DNA of 64,000 nt from Synaphobranchus kaupii (taxonomy: Eukaryota; Chordata; Actinopteri; Anguilliformes; Synaphobranchidae). The stretch lies in assembly GCA_029718625.1 (NCBI GenBank), contig CM056376.1, positions 92,288,899 to 92,352,898 of the forward strand. Direction: 5' to 3'. Both the position numbers and the translations under genes were made by a program. A model generated the notes under the pieces. It was not told where the DNA came from. It did no database searches and was given only the letters and a program-made list of their open reading frames with translations. Of the stretch, positions 35,650 to 48,962 are shown piece by piece; position 1 is the first letter of the stretch, and each line of letters opens with the position of its first letter.

Positions 35650-35960
35650 CTAGCTTTCTCCTTTCCCTCTCCATCACCTCTCTCTCTCTCAATCTTTCTG
35701 CTTACCTCTCTCCTGTTTCTCCTTTTTTTTTTTACCTCCTTCTCACCTCTGTTCTTGTCATCTCTCTCTGCTGTCCTCTCTCATCTTTCAACTCTTTACC
35801 TCACCCCTCGTCCCCTTTTCTTTCTGCCATATATCCCTCCCCATTTCTCTTTTCTCTCTTTTCACCCGTCCCCCGTCTAGCTTTCCCTCGCCTTCACTCT
35901 TCCTGACTCTCATCTCATTCTTTCTATTCCTCTCATACCTCTTTCCTATTTCCCTCACTC
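35650..35960 (+). repeat. Polypyrimidine tract
   Basis: About 300 bp of nearly pure C/T (CTCTC, TTTCC and CCCTC mixtures) with few purines. Such mirror-poor pyrimidine tracts can form triplex or unusual duplex structures. Confidence 0.85.
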
Positions 35961-36346
35961 GTGTTCCCCCCTCCCCTTCATTGGCGGTCCACAGCTCTTT
36001 CTGTTACTCTCGGAGAAGGTGATTCGCTGAAAAGGTCAAACTGAATGACCTCCGGAACGGAGTGACTCATAGCAATAAGGTAGAACACTTGAATGAAATG
36101 AATGAATCGCAAGGAAAAAAAGCTTTGTTTGTTAGAAAACTGTACACACACCCTCTAGTGTGTACATGTCATCTTGAATATGTGATCCGTTCAATACAAT
36201 GTATCCTGTGTTGTATCTTCACTTGTTTGCTTAGAAGACGCCTCTTAAAAGGCCAAGTCTCCGGTGTTTAGATATTATTAATCTTCCAGAACATTTTACA
36301 GCCTTGTACAGTGGAGGGATTTTTTGCTGAAGGAATCCAGGCAAAG

Positions 36347-36399
36347 CATCTTCTCATCACCAAAACAACCTGGCCCATTTGTACCAAGTGACACAAGCC
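36347..36399 (+). repeat. 53-bp dispersed direct repeat, copy 1
   Basis: Matches 39602-39654 at 50 of 53 positions, including ATCACCAAAACAACCTGGCC and ACCAAGTGACA. Both copies are followed by a C-run. Confidence 0.85.
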
Positions 36400-37791
36400 C
36401 CGCCCCCCCAATGAGAGACATGAGCTCAGGTCTCAGCATTTATGTTTGAACTTATACAAATGGCCTTCTATTCTTTCACGAGTCCTGACCATCCTGTGTA
36501 AATTCCAGTCCAGGTTTTAAGAACCTCCCCCATTTGACCAGGTCCCAATGAGGGATGACTCAGTTCTGGCTCTCCCAATGCACTCACCGCGGGTGCCATG
36601 TTGTTAATAATGGAGCCGGCGCAGTCTGGCTCTTTTTGAAATTCCTGGGCCAGAGTGTGTACCCTGGCAGGAGACAGAAAGGCTGGTGATAGGCTTTAAT
36701 TTTTCATGAGCAAAAGCAATGCAACAGACCTGGTCGCTCGAGACGCCATACAGGCTGTTATTACCACAGCACAAATGGAAGAATCTCACATTAATGAAAT
36801 CAGGTCTGTTTAATTACATATGTGGCCTTTAATGTTCTCAACCTTTGTTCATGCAAACAAAAACTGGTGACAATGGCTTCTGTGCGATTATCTGTAATTA
36901 GGGACTGCCGTAGAGAGACGTTAGCGAGACAGCGGCATAGATCAGTCCAACAGTCCACAGCGCCACACCACAATTTCCAGCAGTGTCTCTCACTCACATG
37001 CACATCGTAATCAAAACAAAAGACGAGCAAACATGTACGCCAGTGTCACAAAAATCAACCCCTCACGTCCACACGTACACACAAATCGGTGACCAATCGA
37101 CACTTAAGCGCACATGAACACACTAAGGCTCCAGTATCCAATGCCTACACACAGACATTGAGAATGTAATTGTAATGTAATATACCCGTCAACAGACACG
37201 CAGATACACACACAAATAAAAAGAGCTCTTCCCAGAGGAACGAGAAGAGATTGGCCGTACTCCACAGTGTTAGAATCATAATTTCCAGCTCATTTGTTTT
37301 ATTTATGGTATCATTCGTAGCAGTGTCTAGAGTATCTGTTATTTATATAATGAAATTTTGTACACCGTCTCAACAGTCTGTTACCATCTGGTGTTGGCAG
37401 TGACCTTCTTCATCTGAGCATCACGCTCCTCTACTTCCAGCAGTCTCTGCCGTCCCTCTACTTTTCACGCTATCGGTTATCTTTTAATAACGGAGAACGG
37501 GCACTCTGGGACTCAACAATAGGCATGAAACATGCATCTGTCATGCCAGTATTTCACCACACAGCTCCAGGGACAGCTCCCGGCCGAAAATAACAGTGCA
37601 CGGAAATAAAGAGGTCCAATGCAGGGAGGCCGGGCGGCCTCAGAGACCGTGACAATCGTCCCGTTATTTATTTGCCTTGACAGAGACCTTATCCGGGGGG
37701 GTGACTTACACAGCTTTCATTTTTACGCATTATCCACTTAAGCCGCTGGGCATTTACTACAGCAACTGTGGTTCAGCCCCCCACCCTCCAA

Positions 37792-37811
37792 CCCCCCCCC
37801 CCCCCCCCCCC
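37792..37811 (+). repeat. Poly-C run (20 C)
   Basis: Uninterrupted C homopolymer; on the minus strand, the transcribed strand of grm8, it reads as a G-run. Confidence 0.95.
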
Positions 37812-39601
37812 GTCTAGCTTTTGAACATGCAAACACCTGGTTGAAAGCACAGTCTTATCTATCATTGCTACGGCTAACTTTGGTGCCATTAGCCAGAGAT
37901 TATGAGAGATGGTGCTGGCTGGACGCCCGTGAAGTTCCTGTGAACACCACACCAAACCCTTATAGGAATGACTCCGTACGTTTCATACTTGGGCTACTGA
38001 TTAATTCTCATTCCCATGTTACATTTTGTTTTTATAAATGCTACGGATAACGGCCAGAGCAGCAGAAGTCCATGCTTCCAGGACGGCAGAGAGAATCGGG
38101 CCTGAGTCATGGAAACGTCTCTGAAGCTCTTCCATAACACTGCCCTGAGAGGGGACTGGAACTGCTCTGGGATGAGATTAACTCTGTTTCACAGGTAGGG
38201 AGATCGAACCAGCATGCCTGTGGCACCCACAACCTCGCCACCAAACCGACACACACACACACACACACACACCTGTACACCCCCATGCATCCACACACTT
38301 CACATGCACACAGATGCACTTTCCTACACATCCAAAGCACACACAGGGTCCTGAGTGAGGGCCGCAGTGGGTTCGTAAGGGAGTCTGCGAGTGAAGGACA
38401 TCTGTAAACAGGACTAGAGTCAGGTCATTTCAGGTCATTTCTCTACATCCACTCAGTAAGCCCATGACCAAATCACCACCTACGGTTGTTTTTTCTGAGA
38501 AGGAAGCGACAGGAAAAACAACAAATGTTCTCCCTACACCTTTACGATGGACATAACTTCCATCCCACAAGGTGCTAGCATCTTATGGGCCAGTTCATCA
38601 TCAAATCAAATTCTATGCCACACCCCCTCAATAATATACTTCAAATGATGCCCTGAAACATTGTCCGAAATCAATTTCTTGCAGAAGAATGCCTCATCCT
38701 CATCTGCTTCTTATTTGATTGATTGAGAGGGACATGTTCACTCAGAACAACACCCTGCCACAGCCCTGTCTCTGTACCACAAACAGCATAAACGAGAGCA
38801 GATCTACCTCAGCAATTTAGAAGTTACAATTCAGCTATGATTATTCGTATTTTTTCCTGCATGGTTTTTTCCTTTTTAAAGAGATGTACACTATTCCCCC
38901 TACAATAAAGTATTTCAATTTCTCTTTCTCTCTTCAGCTGTGTCTGACAAGCGCACGAGGTTGGGTCTGGATTTGCTTTTTGTTCGGTGCAACCGTGAAA
39001 GGTAACGAAACAAAGTTCAGCAGAGCAGAGCACTCCGGCAGCGCTCACCTGAGCTCCGATGTGACAATTCATCAGGTGACGCACCTGGAAGCTGGGAGCC
39101 CTCGCGTACCTGCTGTAATTCGGCATGAAGGGTCACCGAGCTAACACCAGCTGACAACAACAGTTGAGAAACACATTCAGTACGGGTGAAATTTCTCCCC
39201 TTTGCCCATTCCAGAGAGGGGTGATTTATCACCTGTATAAAACAGGGAGCTCAAGCAAAAATTGCCACTATCACAAAATGTTATGGTTGCGGGAACAAAA
39301 GTGTCATTTAGGAAGACGGGGGGAGAAGAAAAAAAAACTTTCCATGTTCTTCAAAAACGAATTTCAAGGTTCATTTGTGGTTCCTGAATTCCCCTTTCAC
39401 ACCCTGTTGCCCCTCTGCAAACACTTAAACAATTCCGTCCAGAGGACGAGATGCATTAGAGTCACCATTTCTGTGAGGTGATCTCTGAATGTCCTTACCA
39501 AGGGAGCCCCCCCCCCCCCCCCCGCCCCCGACCCCCACCCCCGACCCCCCACCCCTCTTGTGATTGGAAGGCCCTCATGCTTCTCTGTGGTTAGTGAGAG
39601 A

Positions 39602-39654
39602 CATCTTCTTATCACCAAAACAACCTGGCCCATTTTTACCAAGTGACAAAAGCC
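39602..39654 (+). repeat. 53-bp dispersed direct repeat, copy 2
   Basis: Partner of 36347-36399; see that entry. Followed by a run of C at 39660-39676. Confidence 0.85.
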
Positions 39655-40530
39655 ACACACCCCCCCCCCCCCCCCAGGACACACACACCCTTTTGCCTGC
39701 ACGTTGATCTTTCTCTCCCTCAACTCACATTGATTTCGCTTCATAAAGTAAACTGTCGCTAAAAATGACATCTGCGAAATGAGAACGACCGTGCTTTTCC
39801 CATTGACTTTAATTACGTGGCTTTACAATGCATTAATTTATCAGATGCTCTTATGCAGAGCATATCATTTTGGCGACGAAATGTTTAAAAAAAATGTTCG
39901 AGTGCACACGTGCGTGTGCGCGCTCATCAAGCCATCTGAAGTAAACATAATTGAGCATTTGTCTGTGTTCCTCCAAGGTTCCAGTGTGCCTTGGTATTAA
40001 ATGAAGGAGGGGGGTGGGGGGGTATCCCAGAAAATGGTCTCACACTCCAGTGGTTTTGATATCATCGGTTTTACCATCCGCCAACAGGCTGACATTTTCA
40101 CCTGCACTGCCTTTTTTTCTCAAAAAGGCCACAAAGTTTTGAGTCTCCTTTTTTTGGTCTCCTTTGGACCTTGAAAAGATCAATTTCCTTTGTTGTCACA
40201 AAAAGACAAAGAATAAAAAAGGAGACTTTGGGTTAAGCTTTAAGCAATCTGTGATGCCTCGAGTGAGACATTGGATAGGGGGGAAAAAATCAATGTCCTC
40301 TTAACTCTGTTTGTCTCTGGAGCCTTGCGCCCTGAAATGATGAGGTCCTAATTTACGCGGGTTGCCTTTTTTAATTTTAAATTTAATCAATTTAATATTG
40401 GAGTAACAGAGAGGAAAGTGCAGACAGTATTACCTTGAAATGAACATTCCGAGTTTGGAATTTATTCATTAAAAATTTCAGCATATCCATTTTGTAGTGC
40501 GTGTGAATTAAATGGAAACTCTTTGCTCGT

Positions 40531-42407
40531 TTTTCATCCCAATTTGAAATGCCCAATCACAGCCATAGCCCCGTACCGTTGGGGCTTTCCCATTTGCTCA
40601 AAGCAGATCCCTCACTACTACAGCAACCTATTCTTCACCTGCCACGAAATAAGTCACACAAGTGAGCCCAGGTGGTGAAGTGCGTGTGGGGCATGGAAGC
40701 GGCGTAAGCCATTCATTTTTCAGCCGATAAAAGGCTGGGAGCATCGTTTTCACATTTGCCTTTTTACATCAATAAATATTTGATGCAATCGTGGCCTGTC
40801 CCTTTAAGAAGCAGATAGCCGCTTTTATTTAAAAAAATTTTAATCCCGCCGTAGAAAAAAAAAACATCGCACCATTTTCAGCACTGGGTCACCCCCGCAG
40901 ACCCTCTTCTGAGGGAAGAAAATGTCGTAAAATGGCTTCCTTCGACATGTTTTGGCAGAGGTACTTCATTTTTATTTTGATACTTACAATGACCTCCATG
41001 ATTGGCACCCGTGATAAAGACAAGCATAAAAGGCTGTAGCTAATAAACAACATGGGTAACAAGCTATAATTTACGCTCAAAAAGCATAAAATAGAGGGTT
41101 GTATTAGTGCACCCTGTGCATTCTCCTTATTTTTAGACATTTGCTGCAGAGAGGAAATGATTTAGAGGCATACTTTAACACTCTGCCCTCAACACCCCTC
41201 CCCCATGCTTCCTAATACACAGAGAACACACAGAGCCAATTAATGTCTCATTATAACTAGGTTTATCCATGCAGAGGAACAATACATAAGTCATTCCTTT
41301 TATTAACCAGTGTAATTTTTAATCCTCAACTGTGTATTTTTGCGTGCACCGCACAGAATGTAAAATGCTATGCGTTTCACACAACGAGAGAATACACAGT
41401 ATAATGTACGTGAAGAAAGGCATTTGTTTGCGTGGAGGTGAGAACTGTGCCATACTGTGAAATGCTTGCCTCCCACAGAGCTCGGCGCGCAGTGTTAATT
41501 GGAAAGATGTTGCTGTGAGCCAGTTCCTCTGCAACGGTACTCTGATGCCTGTTCGCAGACATTGCAGTCACTCTATTTGGGCTGCGCTGTGCTGTGCTGG
41601 ATCCATGTCTGCGTTTCTCTGTGCCTACCGCTGACAGACACACAGATATCTGCTGGTCCGACCGCACATTGTAAGCTACATTTTATCGTTTTGTTGAATA
41701 TCAGCACAGCACACACACACCTCCAATGCTCTTACATCTGCAGGTATGTAGGTCCCAGCCAGTAAATATGTCCTAGTCATTCTGAGAAGAGCCACACAGC
41801 GCTATGAGTTATTTAGCGATGATGCTCAGCTCCCGATGCCTGGGCGACATTGTATACACTGACAATACACCGTCTGCCTCTCTGCAAATTATAAAACACA
41901 CAGCGCCATATGGAGACGCACATTCCGATACGCCCTGCCCCTGCAAATTCCATTTGCAACAGGCTTGTCCCTGCTGTGGCGGTGGGGGGGGTGGGGGGGA
42001 CTGGGGCAGCCTCCTCATTTGTCAACATTCCCGTCCGTGTTGAGATTGGCAGGGCCCTGTGTAAGTACAGCTAAAAGCAGATGTGTAATCTTTGATTTTT
42101 GTTTTTATATGAGCTGTCATTTCTATCGATGGCCCCCGGAGAAAGGCAGGAGTATTAACGGCGCCGGTCTGAGCTTATCGGGCCATGGCAGCTCTCTGCT
42201 GAGCGAGACAGTGCCTCGTCGCTGTTTTGATGGGAACAAGAATCCTATTTGTATATTCATGCCTCCGGAATGATCGACGTGGCGGAGAGAAATGGCGCAC
42301 ATTCGCTATCAGGCCCATATCGTCAGAGTCCTACTCATCCGCAGTGATAAGTTTCAGCGCACTTGACCGATTAAAGGCAGGAGTGACCGAATCCTGTTAG
42401 CATACCG

Positions 42408-42452
<45 letters not shown>

Positions 42453-45400
42453 GGGGCGGGTATGTAAGAGTTCGCCTGGGGGGGTAATTAATTTTGCATG
42501 CTTATCCAGACGTTAGTTTCCTTGACTTCCTGTCAGCTCCCAAAAGTGTCTAATTGTGCAATACGGGATCCGTACGGGAGCACTGGAGTGAGCCTAGCGA
42601 CAGGGGATCCACAGCAGATGGGCTGCGAGCAGTCAGCAGAGCCCAACTACTGTCAGGAGTCTGCATGCATATCCAGTACAGGCAGTACTTTGCTGTCCAG
42701 TAGTCTATATACCGCACGTACTGTAAACATTTTCAGTAGTCTAAACCAGACTGTGTGGGGAAAGAGTAGAGAGAAAGACTGGGATGGGCCTTTGTTGACA
42801 TAGACCTTTTCTAACAAAAATTTAAAAGCAAGCAAAAACATTTGAGTTAAATCCCTGGACAAAAATGTGGAAGTGTCACTGGGGGGGAGAAGCACCGCTG
42901 GCTATCCAATAACAGCTTGCCCTAGCCTGAGCAGCACTGTATGAACACAGCCTCCAGCTCCATGTCCCATAACAAGCTGATGAAATCTTCTTCAGATTTT
43001 TACCATTACGGTTGTTAATACTAACATCGTTGAGGATGACTGAACTGAGATAGAGATTACTTGTCAATGTTTGTTTCTGTAAAGCTTTTGCCAATATATT
43101 AAAACACGCCAATATATTCAAATTGAGAAAGAGAGGAGGAGTGGGAGAAAAGGGGGGAATGAGACAGGGAAATATCTCCAGTCGAGGAGAGGAGAGCAGA
43201 CTCTGCAAGACGTCACACACTGTGTCACGCAGACCACTTCAATCAAATGCATAAACAAATGCCTGGCTGCAAACAGGAGAGAATAAGAAAAGAAAAAGAA
43301 CACTTTTGACCCTACAATACGTTACATCAGTAAATGAAAGAGGACTGGTTAAAAAAAATAATAATCAAACAAGCACATTTAGGCTTTCTGTTGGTCCACA
43401 GTGCGGGGGGTGGGGAGGAGGGAAATTATAGTCGGGAGTGAAAAGTTCCGTCAGTAACCGGGCATTTTCACAGCAGGGGTTGTCATTATGGAAATGGAAA
43501 TGAGATTTACAATATTGCAGGGTGGCGCTGTGCAACACCCCGGAATAGGCCGCACTCTGCACCGAGTCTCGTCATTAGTCACAGAGCAGACACACAAAAG
43601 ATCACCGCATGCGCGCAATTACAATGCGCTTAAGGTAATTGTAATGCACTAAACATGACGTGCAAGGCAATTAGCATGAGGACTCTGGGCATGCAGAAAA
43701 GGGTAACTACTGAAACGGTTAAGGCTTTGTTGCACCATACAAGTTATGGTAGGGGAGTGAAACCGACGTGCTAGGAGTGCCGTGTCTATGTGCTTCTCCA
43801 TATCTCTGTACATTTCTGCTAAGCAACAGGTCCTGACCACTTATCTGGAAGTGAAATAGCTCAATATTGTTTTCACTGAGAAATATGGATTATGGGAAAC
43901 TGCATTGCATTTGGAAAATAGTATCTTCCATGCGACATTCGCATAGTGTGAATACTATGGAACGAGGCTGTGGAGCCGTTGGCACTAAATATGCCTGACG
44001 AGAGACAATCACAAGAGTTTTCGAAGGGCGTTCAGTGTACGGAATCAACCAAGTAGCTGGATAATGCTTAAATTATATACTGTCAGATCTTATCAGGCTA
44101 GCGAGCCAATACAATCAAACTCACAAGAGCAGATTATTTTAATGCGTTCGCGCAATGAATGGCACTCGCATTAGTTTAGGTAATCACAAGCCAAACTAAT
44201 CTAACCCAATTTCAGTAAGGAGTCCACAACCGTCTCGCACATGACAGTTATGGTCAAATAGGAACAGTGGGGAAATTATAATAGCAATTAAAACAAGGGC
44301 CCAATGTACCCACAATGCACATACACACACCCCAGAAACCAATTAAAATTATAATAGCATAGACTTACACAGAGCAGGATTCTCTTGAATATCGGCACAA
44401 ATAGGGATGAAATGATTCATTTCATTATCCTCACAGAGGAACTGAGGTTCGGTTTTGGATCTCTGTCCAAATTATCCTGGGAGAAGGTCAAGATTAATTG
44501 GAGAACATCACCTCTAATCAACCAATATACCAGGTTGAGACACGGCTTTCACTGCAATGCACAGTTACAGTTTTAAAATGTACAATTTTTAAATTCATTT
44601 TGATTTAACATGGGACAAAAAAACTTTTCATAATGTTCCAGTGTTTTCGCTTTCATGTCAAGAGGTACATTTCTTTGCCCTGGTGCATGGTGGTATTTTG
44701 CCGTTTGTATTTACATTTTACATAAAGTTTTTGAAAATTGACCAAGGCTTGATATTCTTGTGTGTGAGGGATAGCAAATATTTGTTGGACTACATCATTT
44801 CTTTCACTTTATGTGCAACAGAGCCACATTCTCAGCAACAGAGGTTAGTCATCATTGGCCTCAACATTGCATTACAGGAGCACGCATGCATTTCTTATGT
44901 TCATAACTAATTAGAAATATTCTGGTTCTCCTTTAAGCATTTAAAATATACAGTATGTTCTGACATTTCTTTGTGTCTTAACACCCCTTATAAGTGTTAG
45001 AATTATTCTTAATTCATAGGTCTGTACTAGCAACATAAGTGTTGTGAACACTTTGTTAACATATTAAGCAATGGAAAGGTTTGAGCCTTAGCACCTTCTT
45101 GACTAGAAATGCAGATCCCAGCTCTCATTAGAAGAATGTATAGGTAATCTGCTGGGTTCATCAGGCCATGTTTATTTCATGTGCAGAGCAAGAATGAATT
45201 ACTGATTAATAGCTTACAGAAAACTGTGGGCTGTATATACTGTATTTACTGTATGGTTTAAACAGCACTTAGTTTTGCTTACGACTTGACCTGGCTCTGA
45301 AATTAAATTAAATTAATCACAAGGGCTGAAACATTCCACTTACAGCTGGTATAACACTAAAGTCACTTATTAAAAATAATACAGACATAAAGTGCCACTT

Positions 45401-46196
45401 GTCTTTCGCAGCAGATGAGATATGATGTGCAAACTTTTGATTTCAGAATGGGTGATTCCAGAGGGCAGGGATACACCTTTAGGTACAGGCAGAAAAACGT
45501 AAATGAGAGCTCGCGTGACGCTGGTGCCCTCCCCTGTTTCAAGATGACAGTGTGTTTGCCACAAATAGGATGAGACAGATAGCTAATGTAATTAACTCAT
45601 TGCAGAAGAGCTAAGTGGCTTTTAGGTTCCTTGTTATTCAATTCAATTTGGCATTATCCCTGTTGTGGAATGGAGGTTACTGTGGTTACCCTGAGGTTAC
45701 TGTGATTATGGCCATTTTCTCTACGGGGGGCAGCGGTGGTGGTGGTGGTGGTGGTGGGGGTGGGGGGGTGGTTCTCCTGGTTGCAAAGTGCTTTAAAAAT
45801 ATATAATATATCATGGCCAAAAAATTTAAGAAAATCTACCTACACTAAAATGTACCTGGCAAATATGAACCATGGAGGCTGGAGAAGGACGAATAATGAT
45901 AGTCAGGTCCAGGCCTCTGAAACATAGGACTGATTCCTGGATGGAATTCTTTTGTACAATCCAGTTCATCAAGTGTATGTGAGTGTATGTTCCATTTCAA
46001 TTCAGGCTACCGTTGCACAATTTTGAATCGAACATTCTATTTTTTTCACTGACTATGACGACAATTAAGATGGACTAGACAATGAGGAGAGCGATTTCAC
46101 CGTAGATTGTTTTTAAAAAGTTAGGAACATAAATCAATTATAACAGCCAATTGCTTGACAACTTCTTCTCTTGACGTCTTCCCATTTTGCAAGGGG
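40531..46196. other. Unique intronic sequence with microsatellites
   Basis: No coding signature. Contains the SINE-tail motif at 40534-40557 (minus), a G-rich patch at 41979-42000, (GT)20 at 42411-42450 and (GGT)n at 45737-45770. Otherwise AT-rich. Confidence 0.4.
42411..42450 (+). repeat. (GT)20 microsatellite
   Basis: Forty bases of uninterrupted GT. Confidence 0.95.
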
Positions 46197-46391
46197 CATT
46201 TGACTTCAGGCTGCAGGAGGGCATGGCTTGATGTCAAACCCAACCCTTTGGCATCCTACCCTCTAGTCCAATCCAGAGCTTCAAAAGGCAAAATAATTTT
46301 TAACCAATTTCATGCATCTGTGGGTGGGGTTGGATGTCAAACCCAACCTAGTGTCATCTAACCCACCCCTCCCGCATCCTGCAGTCAAATG
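46197..46391. repeat. Small element with imperfect terminal inverted repeats
   Basis: CATTTGACTTCAGGCTGCAGG at the left pairs with the inverted CATTTGACTGCAGGATGCGGG at the right. Inside, GATGTCAAACCCAACC occurs twice in direct orientation (46230 and 46334). About 195 bp; no TSD found. Confidence 0.6.
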
Positions 46392-48825
46392 TACTTGGGT
46401 TTTGCAGCATTTTTGCTGCTGTGCACTAGGCTACCTTTTTGGACTGTTGGGTAAAGTTAGCGAATGTTCATGGCAACAGTCACACTAATTTGTCCGCGCA
46501 CATAAGCTAACATTGGCTAGCGTTTTCCTTGAATCCTCATCTGGCATTACAATTATTGCCACTGTCACTGTTGGACGGAAGAGTATGAGGTTGTATAATT
46601 TTGTAACAGAAGTCTGGCTGTTATTATTGCCACTGCCATTATCAAATGGGGGAATATTGGGTAATCATTCTATTCTAGAAGTTGGGTGGTCGGATTTTTC
46701 CAAATGAGGCAGGAGCACAGGAATGAGGCACCATGGGCCGTGGCTGAAGTGAGGGGGATTAAAAGGCTTTGCTCACATGCCCGTGTCCTCTCCTGGCCTC
46801 CCGATGGGGCACACATCAAACGAACGCTGTTTTGGACTTCCGTGCTCCAGCCAGAGCCCTGTGCTGATTGGACAGCTGGGAGCCGTTGTACAAAATCTGC
46901 TCGTAATAATGTAGGACACTTGAATGACATCATTAGTCGTGATATTAGTCGAAGCGGACACAGTTGACATGCAAGTTTCACCTCCCATTATCCCATCACA
47001 CAGTACATACACCACATTCTGTACAGGCTTATATCTTCAGATGAAAGTATGCGCAAGGCTGTGTCTGGTCTCCTCAACTGACCTTTTGGCGCCAACAAAT
47101 GCAAATGTCCTCCCAGGGTTGTTTAAATACATTCATGATTATATGCAACCTTTTTGTGTTTTAGGTTGCTGTAGACAGCTGTAGAGTAGACTGTATTTAC
47201 TTATTTGCTCTTTGAACTCACTGCACTGTAATTCTAAAAACACATTATAATGCTCTGTATGCTTAACTTGACAGAAACAGCAAGTATATACCTAAATAAA
47301 AAATAATAGTAACAACAATAATAATACATATAGAGGGAAGAAGCATAAACCCCCAAAATGGATGGTATCAAAGAATCAGTGATTTGCACCAATTTTAGAT
47401 TGGTTGACATGAGTCAGGGAAGCAGAGCATCCTCATTGGGCTTTGTATAGCTTCAGTCTCCCATCTCATCACTAGTCTCACCCCTTTCCTCAAATGTGCC
47501 GCGCCTCCTAGCGCATGTACAGAAAGGAACCACCTCTAGCCTAACTCCACCAACCATGTCACTCTCTGAGCTTTCAGCGAGTGGCGCTCCGTCGCCCAGT
47601 AAAGAGCACGGCAACAGAGAGCCGTAGAGGCGGACGGAGAGCGTAACCACACATATGAGAGCCCTTCCATTTTCACCTAATCCACACCCCTTTGGGAAGA
47701 GCCCTGTGATTAAAGTCGTTCAGGGGGCCGCGGAGCAGGCCATCCCAGCATCAATTACCAGAGCAAACAGGAATCCATCCAGCCCCCCTCCAATCCCTCG
47801 GAGGGATTGCAGCAGGTGTGCATTGATCAACACTACACAGCTCACCATCATGGCATCCCAGTGAGGGAGGAGAGGAGCGGGGCGGGTTTCTACAGGACAG
47901 AGCATTTCCGGCCTACCCTCCCTTCCTCCCGTTACTCTACCAAGGTGTCCATTAGTGAGCCGGGCCCGGGTCCCCGCCCCCCATTGCCCCCGGCAACGGC
48001 CCCCTTGTCAACCTTGAGGAGGAGCAGGATGAATTTGAGGGGCGGCGGTAGCGGGCCCTGCCTCGCGGGCCCCCTGCCGTCGCGCCGACCGCACAACACA
48101 CTCATATTACCCCTCGCACACTTTTACAGCGCAATTTCTCCTCATCGTCACTGTCTTCTTCTCCTTCTCCTACTGGCCATGAATTATTCAGGGGGATTAC
48201 TGGACTTTCAAAGGGACGGGCCATTAAAAATACATGGGGGAGGTCTCAGCGCGGTTTAAAATATTCTTACCTTTCGCTTATCACCTACAGTATGATGAAG
48301 CAGGTGAGGGCTGAGTGCTGCTCCCCCGGATGTGGAAATCTGCCCGTGCTGGGATTCCCACTCCCCCATTAGCCGAGGAGAAGATGTATTCAGTGAAAGT
48401 AAATACCATCTGAGACACAGCATTCCTCTGGAGGAAAGAGCTCATTACCATTTTTTTTTTTTTTTAAAGCTAGCAGCAGAAAATGAGGTCAGGTCCGTGC
48501 AAAGCACAAAGCGGAAAATCGACAGATATCATCCTTTCATCCTTACTGTACTGCATGTCCTTTTAAGTTCTTCCTGCGCTTGGACTGTTCCGGAACACTT
48601 TCGCCGTGTACTGTACCTGGAACCCTTAAGCCTCATATCTACACGTTTTCACCCCGTGCTTACGCTCTTTCACCTGCTATTGTAGCGACACCCCCCACGA
48701 CCTGACCTACACACTTTCACCCTGTACCTCTACCCCATTCAGCTTGATACCAACATCTTCTTACTCAATACACCTTTTTACATTGTACATACAACTTTAT
48801 ACTTTGTGCTAAACCTCCACACTTT
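46392..48825. other. Unique intronic sequence, GC-rich at 47700-48110
   Basis: The GC-rich part supports a 150-codon plus-strand frame (47807-48259), but it has low-complexity composition and no domain. A T-run lies at 48451-48465. No coding signature elsewhere. Confidence 0.4.
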
Positions 48826-48962
48826 CCATCCATCCATCATCTAACCCGCTTATTCCTGGTCAGGGTCGCGGGCAGGGGGTGGGTGGGCTGGAGCCTATCG
48901 CAGCACGCATTGGGCGAGAGGCAGGACTACACCCTGGACAGGTCGCCAGTCCATCACAGGGC
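48826..48962 (-). mobile_element. 5'-truncated SINE/LINE tail copy
   Basis: Reverse complement of the 3' part of the 30207-30534 element (GGCGACCTGTCCAGG, CTCGCCCAATGC, GACCCTGACCAG, GGATGGATGG). Perfect 14-bp TSD AACCTCCACACTTT (48812-48825, 48963-48976). The 5' truncation and TSD are typical of incomplete target-primed reverse transcription. Confidence 0.88.

Larger units (their letters stand above)
34974..40530. other. Unique intronic sequence with simple repeats
   Basis: No coding signature. Contains a GA-rich minisatellite (35309-35395), a 300-bp pyrimidine tract (35650-35960), poly-C runs (37792-37811, 39507-39523, 39660-39676), (AC)n at 38249-38272 and a 53-bp duplicated motif at 36347 and 39602. 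Confidence 0.45.

Noticed and set aside
47807..48259. 150-codon plus-strand open frame
   Set aside because: Low-complexity Pro/Ser/Leu product in a GC-rich patch, with no recognisable domain.
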